Assembly (NCBI GenBank): GCA_033439265.1
Contig: JAVTVX010000031.1
Span: 18,024,001 to 18,088,000, forward strand
Length of the DNA: 64,000 nucleotides
Origin: Dillenia suffruticosa
Lineage: Eukaryota > Streptophyta > Magnoliopsida > Dilleniales > Dilleniaceae
Direction: 5' to 3'
Shown: in pieces, positions 60,194 to 64,000 of the stretch
Position numbering within the stretch: the stretch's first letter is position 1
Layout: every line of letters starts with the position of its first letter
Notes under the pieces: generated by a model
What the model was told of the DNA's origin: nothing
What the model saw: only the letters and a program-made list of their open reading frames with translations
The model's database searches: none
Program-made: the position numbers and the translations under genes

Positions 60194-61503
60194 TCATTTT
60201 GTGGGGTAAGACATATCCAGGGCAATGCCACAGCGTCCCTCTGGAAAACCACTGTCTCTCTGGATCCTGATATAGCCGCCCTCACCCCAGCCAGAGCCCC
60301 ACGAGTTCTTCGCAAGCCAATACTTAGTCCCATCAGGAGTTGTCCCATAACCAACGACCGTAACACTGTGGACTAAGTTGGTGCCACATCCTCCAGTTAA
60401 AACACCATTCTTGTAGAACCTAACGTCGTCATTATTAACATCAATACTCACGGTAACGGGCTGGTTAGCCACAGCCTTAAGAAGAGCAGTTTCATCTTTT
60501 GCAGGAACACCTTCGTAGCCACTTATGGTTACAGCACGGTATGCAGCCTTTCCTGCATCGCAGGTACCCTGTTTTGCTTGATAAGGGTAATTGGCTTCTG
60601 GTGTGATGCCTTTGTTTCTTATGATGTATTCAAAGGCCCTATGCTTCCAACCATATCTGCAGCCCTTGGAGTAAGTTTCACAGTCCACAAGCTGTTGCTC
60701 CGAAAGTGAGACAAGTTTACCAGTTCTAATCTGGTTGATTCCTTCGACGGCTGCTACAGCTGCAAATGCCCAGCAAGCGCCTAGGCTTTTCCATAAAGAA
60801 TGATAATCAAGAAAGTGTTACTGTGTACGTGATGGCATAAGGAATTTTTTAATAGGATCAAAATTTGCATATTTTTGCAGAAAATGGCCTCTGGAGAGAG
60901 CATTCCCATGCTTTTTCTATGTTTCGCTGCTGGAAAATTCTGATTTATAGTTTTGTTTTGTTTTTTTAAAGAAAACCATGGAAAATTATTTAAAGATGAC
61001 TTTGTGCATAATTCTATGCAAACTAAAATGGTTGAAAACACACATCGATGCAGTTTAGGCTTACCACAACTAAGTTGATTTTTGACAGGAGTGACCGCGC
61101 CCTTTTGCCTCCAATCCATGTAGGGTGGCACATCGGCCATATTCGCATACCTAAAGGATGAGTTTAGGGTAGGCATGGATTCCGGGGCTTGTTTCTCGAA
61201 ACCATAAAAAGCTTTAAACTCCTCCGACGTTAGATCAGCAAATGCATTCAAAGCTAGCTCATAAGTTTTGTTAGGGGCTTGATTGAAAGATTCGATATAT
61301 TCAAGATTTTTCTTGAATATATTGAATCGTTGTTCCTTCTCTTCTGCATCCTTGTAGACACGTCCGTATTGAGCCATCCATTGCTCGTATTTCTGCATCA
61401 CTGTCTCCGTAGGTATGGTGTCCGATGAAGTTAGAGAAGCGAGTGCTCCCAACAAAAAAAGGATCACTATGCTAACAAATTGAGAGTGTTTTGAGAGAGC
61501 CAT
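60194..61503 (-). CDS. Papain-family cysteine protease, SAG12-like (two exons)
   Basis: Exon 1 is 61503-61065 and exon 2 is 60780-60194. The join (G|GC) keeps frame and gives 341 aa, normal for the family. It has a signal peptide at 1-27, a pro-domain with ERFNIN motif ([17 protein letters not shown], about 55-74) and the ALNAFADL block, and a mature enzyme from about residue 125 ([19 protein letters not shown]). Catalytic residues are Q143, C149 (CGACWAF), H284 ([12 protein letters not shown]) and N305 (YWLAKNSWG). It has no KDEL or granulin extension, and would be vacuolar or secreted. SAG12-type enzymes degrade protein in senescence. Odd: the usual GCNGG block reads GCRYGW (186-191), changing Gly residues next to the active-site cleft. 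The intron (61064-60781) is 284 bases. Start is the first in-frame Met. Confidence 0.94.
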
Positions 61504-61819
61504 TGTGGAATGATTGCGTGCTAAGGTCTATGGAAGTTTGACGACTGGTTGGATAAGCAGAAATACTTAGCCTGTATGTATAGTTGGATGTACCTAGTAA
61601 ACTACCAATTCTGCATATAAATCTTCTAAACTTGACACTATATCTTAGAATAAATTAGCAACTATTTCCTTTTATGAAAAATTGAGTTTATTTTTATGTT
61701 TCTATATTTGTAATAACAAATATTTTACATTAAATATTGAACATTTAATTAAATCAATAAATTATTAAGGTTTTAAATTTATATTGCTTCCATGCCATGT
61801 TTCTCTGAAATTGAACATT

Positions 61820-61854
<35 letters not shown>

Positions 61855-62312
61855 CTCCGATTCCATTGCGTCATCATGAATTTGACAGGGATGACCGAAA
61901 ATATTAAATATTAGAATAAATTTAAGATTATTATCATTTTTAATTTGGTTTTACTACACCACATCTTGGGGATAGAAAAATATTGAGTATGTGATGATAT
62001 TAGTAGTGATTTAATTTAAAAAATATTTTGAGTTTCTTTATTTTTATATTTCTATAATTGTAATAATAAATATTCTACAAACAACCATTGTCATACTTTA
62101 AATAAATCAATGAACCATTAGAATTTCAAATTTTATAATTTCAGATGATAAATTTCTCCAGCATTGAAATTATTTTGTTTTTCAAATCATTGCACAACAA
62201 CGAATTTAAAGGGGAATCATAAAATATTGAGTACAAAAAGAAATCGTAAATTATTTTGTTTTCCAGTGGTTTCATTACACTACATTGAGGCTTGGGGGAT
62301 GTCAGCAGGGTA
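61504..62312. other. Upstream region of the cysteine protease; no other gene
   Basis: AT-rich. A CT microsatellite lies at 61824-61850. Two similar stretches, about 61690-61770 and 62035-62130 (TTATTTTTATNTTTCTATANTTGTAATAA-like, then AAATCAATNAANNATTA), form a diverged direct repeat. The first 120 bases likely hold the protease promoter. Confidence 0.5.
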
Positions 62313-62501
62313 GTCCTTCATAAGACATGTAGTATGTAACATGTCCAAGGGACATCCATTAAAATTGCATTGACAAAGAGAAGATTAGCATATCCCATAA
62401 AGAATGCTTGTCCCCAAATAAAAGGAACAGTTATTTTGTGACGAACTATAAATTTCCTTTATTGCATCGGACATGTTACATACTACGTCCTATGAAAGGA
62501 C
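62313..62501. repeat. Inverted repeat (hairpin) enclosing a U6-like sequence
   Basis: The left arm 62313-62346 and right arm 62469-62501 are complementary over about 33 bases (shared GGACATGTTACATACTAC in reverse complement), with a few mismatches. The loop is 122 bases. A second short stem (AAATAAAAGGAA near 62416, TTCCTTTATT near 62454) nests inside. The loop starts with the U6-like block. Confidence 0.85.
62343..62415 (+). pseudogene. U6 spliceosomal snRNA pseudogene
   Basis: 62349-62391 aligns without gaps to plant U6 RNA from GGGACATCC through TAAAATTG to AGAGAAGATTAGCAT; from memory of the Arabidopsis sequence I count 36 of 43 identical. The 5' GTCC (62343-62346) fits the U6 start, and 3' of the block similarity fades. 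The ACAGAGA box reads AAAGAGA, there is no recognisable USE or TATA promoter, and no closing T run in the right place, so it is a pseudogene. Confidence 0.82.
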
Positions 62502-62537
62502 AACCACAGGAATTAGGGCAGATATTAGAACATCTAT

Positions 62538-62925
62538 TATGTAACACCAAGCTAAAAAAAAAAAAAAAAAAAAAAAAAAGAAGAAGGGAGAGCCAAAACG
62601 CAGCGTTTTGGCCCTCCCCAAATTGAATTAGGGCTAAAGCCCTAATTCGTCCCACTCTCTCTCTCTCTCTCTCTCTCTCCCCCGACCCTTCGTCTCTCCC
62701 ACACCGCGGCAAAGCGGCGCCGCTCCTTCGCCGTGAGCTCTGCCACCTTCTTCTTCTTCTTCTTCTTCTTCTTCTTCTTCTTCCCTCTCGGTTTCTCTCT
62801 CTACCTCACTCTGTCTTCTCTCCCTCTCGCGATCTCCCATGATCGCCCTCTCTCCGCCTCGCCGCACACCGCCGCAAGCCACGATCGAGCACTGCCTTCC
62901 GCCACCGCATGCGACTGCATCGCCT
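62538..62925 (+). mobile_element. LTR-like start, plus orientation (partial)
   Basis: It starts TGTAACACCAAGC, then an A run, then a CT-rich leader with CT (62655-62679) and TTC (62751-62781) microsatellites and a GC-rich block. This is the same layout as the start of the solo LTR at 53716 (TGTGACACC, A run, CT-rich leader, GC-rich block). It stops abruptly at about 62925, where gag of the next element begins. The call is by layout, not by close identity. Confidence 0.5.
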
Positions 62926-64000
62926 AGTTGTCTCGCCTCCTTCACCAGCTGGGTGAGCTCGTGAATACGCCTCAAGGTGGAGGAGGTAGTGTCGCTAGGT
63001 CCCGACACAGTAGAAGGATCAGCAACTGGTGGCTGATCTGGTACAACAGAAGGTGGTACGGCCGTAGGAGTCGGCGCGGCCGTCGGTGGTGGTGGTGGGG
63101 GTGGCATCTGAATCCCGTGGAAAGTGTACCACTCGTACACCTGCCTAAACGCCTCAAGGGACGGTGGTGGAACCTTGGCAGGAGCAGCCGGCCGAGTAGG
63201 CGCTGCAGGGGGCGCCCGTGTAGAGAAAGCAGCCTCAGGCACTCCAAGGGTCTCAGGCTCCCTCGGAGGGTCAGGCACGTGAGGGGTTGCGGGTAGCGCG
63301 GGTCTAGCTCCGCGTCTTGCTCGTCTACCGCGTTTAGGCGGCATAACTCTGTAAGGGAAAATTATCATTAGATATAATGTTATAGTTTGTCGAGATTTAA
63401 GAATCAGGGTTAGTTACATAGCAACTAACCTCCTAAAATAAATGAAGTCTTGGGTCTAAAAATTTAATAAAAATGACATACTAGGTTAGATATGGATCGT
63501 ATCTAACCCCCTAAATGAATATCTCATATGCCGAAGATCATGTATGAGATTTTAAATGACTGTGTGAAACTCTCAAATGTATTGAGAACTTTTAAAACCA
63601 AGTTATTTGGAAATGTTTTCAAATCATTTTATAAAACATAGCTCTAAACCAAGAGCTCTGATACCAACCGAATTGTCACGCCCTGAACCGGGATTGTGAA
63701 CAGTCGCCCATTGTCCCTGGATACCGGCTGTATTTTTATAGAAAATCGGGTAGAACCTTCCCATAAATCGGAGGTTTCCCATGTACAATTTTCACCTGTA
63801 TATGACATTCATCCTGTAAAAATAAACAATTGGCCATCCCGACCTTTCCAAAATCAACAAATACCACAACCAACATCCAGAACAACGCAAAACTATAAAG
63901 TTTCTAGCAGTCCTAGCAATAGATCTCTACTGTCATACCCAACTAGAGTATGAGCAGCCGCCACACCGAGCGGATTTAAATTCTAAACATATATAAAATA
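62926..64000 (-). mobile_element. Second Ty3/gypsy element, partial: gag start, primer site, LTR end
   Basis: On the minus strand the order is LTR (from the window edge to 63674; plus-strand start TGTCACGCCCTG), primer site, and the gag N-terminus (from Met at 63344: MPPKRGRRARRG, a Pro-rich stretch, then LTQLVKEARQLG). The last block is shared with the gag of the left-edge element (LIKEARQLGC), so the families are related, but the LTR sequence differs. The element looks broken and is cut by the window edge. Confidence 0.85.
63655..63666 (-). other. Primer binding site (tRNA-Met type) of the second gypsy element
   Basis: The minus strand reads TGGTATCAGAGC, 7 bases from the LTR edge at 63674, the same spacing as in the left-edge element. 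Confidence 0.88.

Noticed and set aside
62634-63368. 244-codon minus ORF as a single protein
   Set aside because: It crosses from gypsy gag into an oppositely oriented LTR-like low-complexity segment; the open frame is fortuitous.
1-64000. CRISPR arrays, operons, ribosome binding sites, prophage or bacterial systems
   Set aside because: The sequence is plant nuclear DNA with introns and plant transposons; the regularly spaced repeats present are microsatellites or local duplications.

Overview
The window is nuclear DNA of a flowering plant, most likely a eudicot. It is AT-rich, intron-containing and full of transposable elements. Plant-specific genes are present: a CHUP1/IPGA1-type protein, a TRICHOME BIREFRINGENCE-LIKE (TBL) protein, a leucine-rich-repeat receptor-like protein (RLP) and a SAG12-like papain protease. 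I cannot name the species. All splice models were read by eye from reading frame and GT/AG sites.

Layout. 1-6096: right part of a Ty3/gypsy element on the minus strand (pol, gag, primer site, 2.4-kb LTR); the rest lies left of the window. 6097-17680: gene-poor DNA with LINE and SINE debris, an 867-bp foldback element (13458-14324) with a 6-bp target duplication, and a probable hAT-like element. 17780-21180: six-exon CHUP1/IPGA1-like gene (+). 21801-23379: a 203-bp tandem duplication abutting an internally deleted hAT transposon. 24972-26820: four-exon lin0512-family gene (+) that lacks two single bases. 27972-28300: 3' end of an RTE-type LINE. 29777-33305: five-exon TBL gene (-). 33400-40160: intergenic DNA with AT-rich SINEs and a LINE ORF1 fragment.

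40165-51720 holds two diverged copies of one segment. Copy 1 keeps an intact 954-aa RLP gene (42411-45275, -); copy 2 keeps only an RLP 5' fragment. tRNA-type SINEs sit at different places in the two copies, so the insertions postdate the duplication. 53716-56218 and 57041-59394: two solo LTRs of the same family as the element at the left edge, in opposite orientation, each with a perfect 5-bp target duplication. 60194-61503: two-exon cysteine protease (-). 62313-62501: a hairpin-forming sequence containing a U6 snRNA-like pseudogene. 62538-64000: an LTR-like start joined to the gag end of a second gypsy element.

The genes do not form a pathway or operon: two act in cell-wall or cell-shape biology (TBL, IPGA1-like), one in surface immune perception (RLP) and one in proteolysis. 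Most structure in the window comes from insertion and rearrangement of mobile elements.
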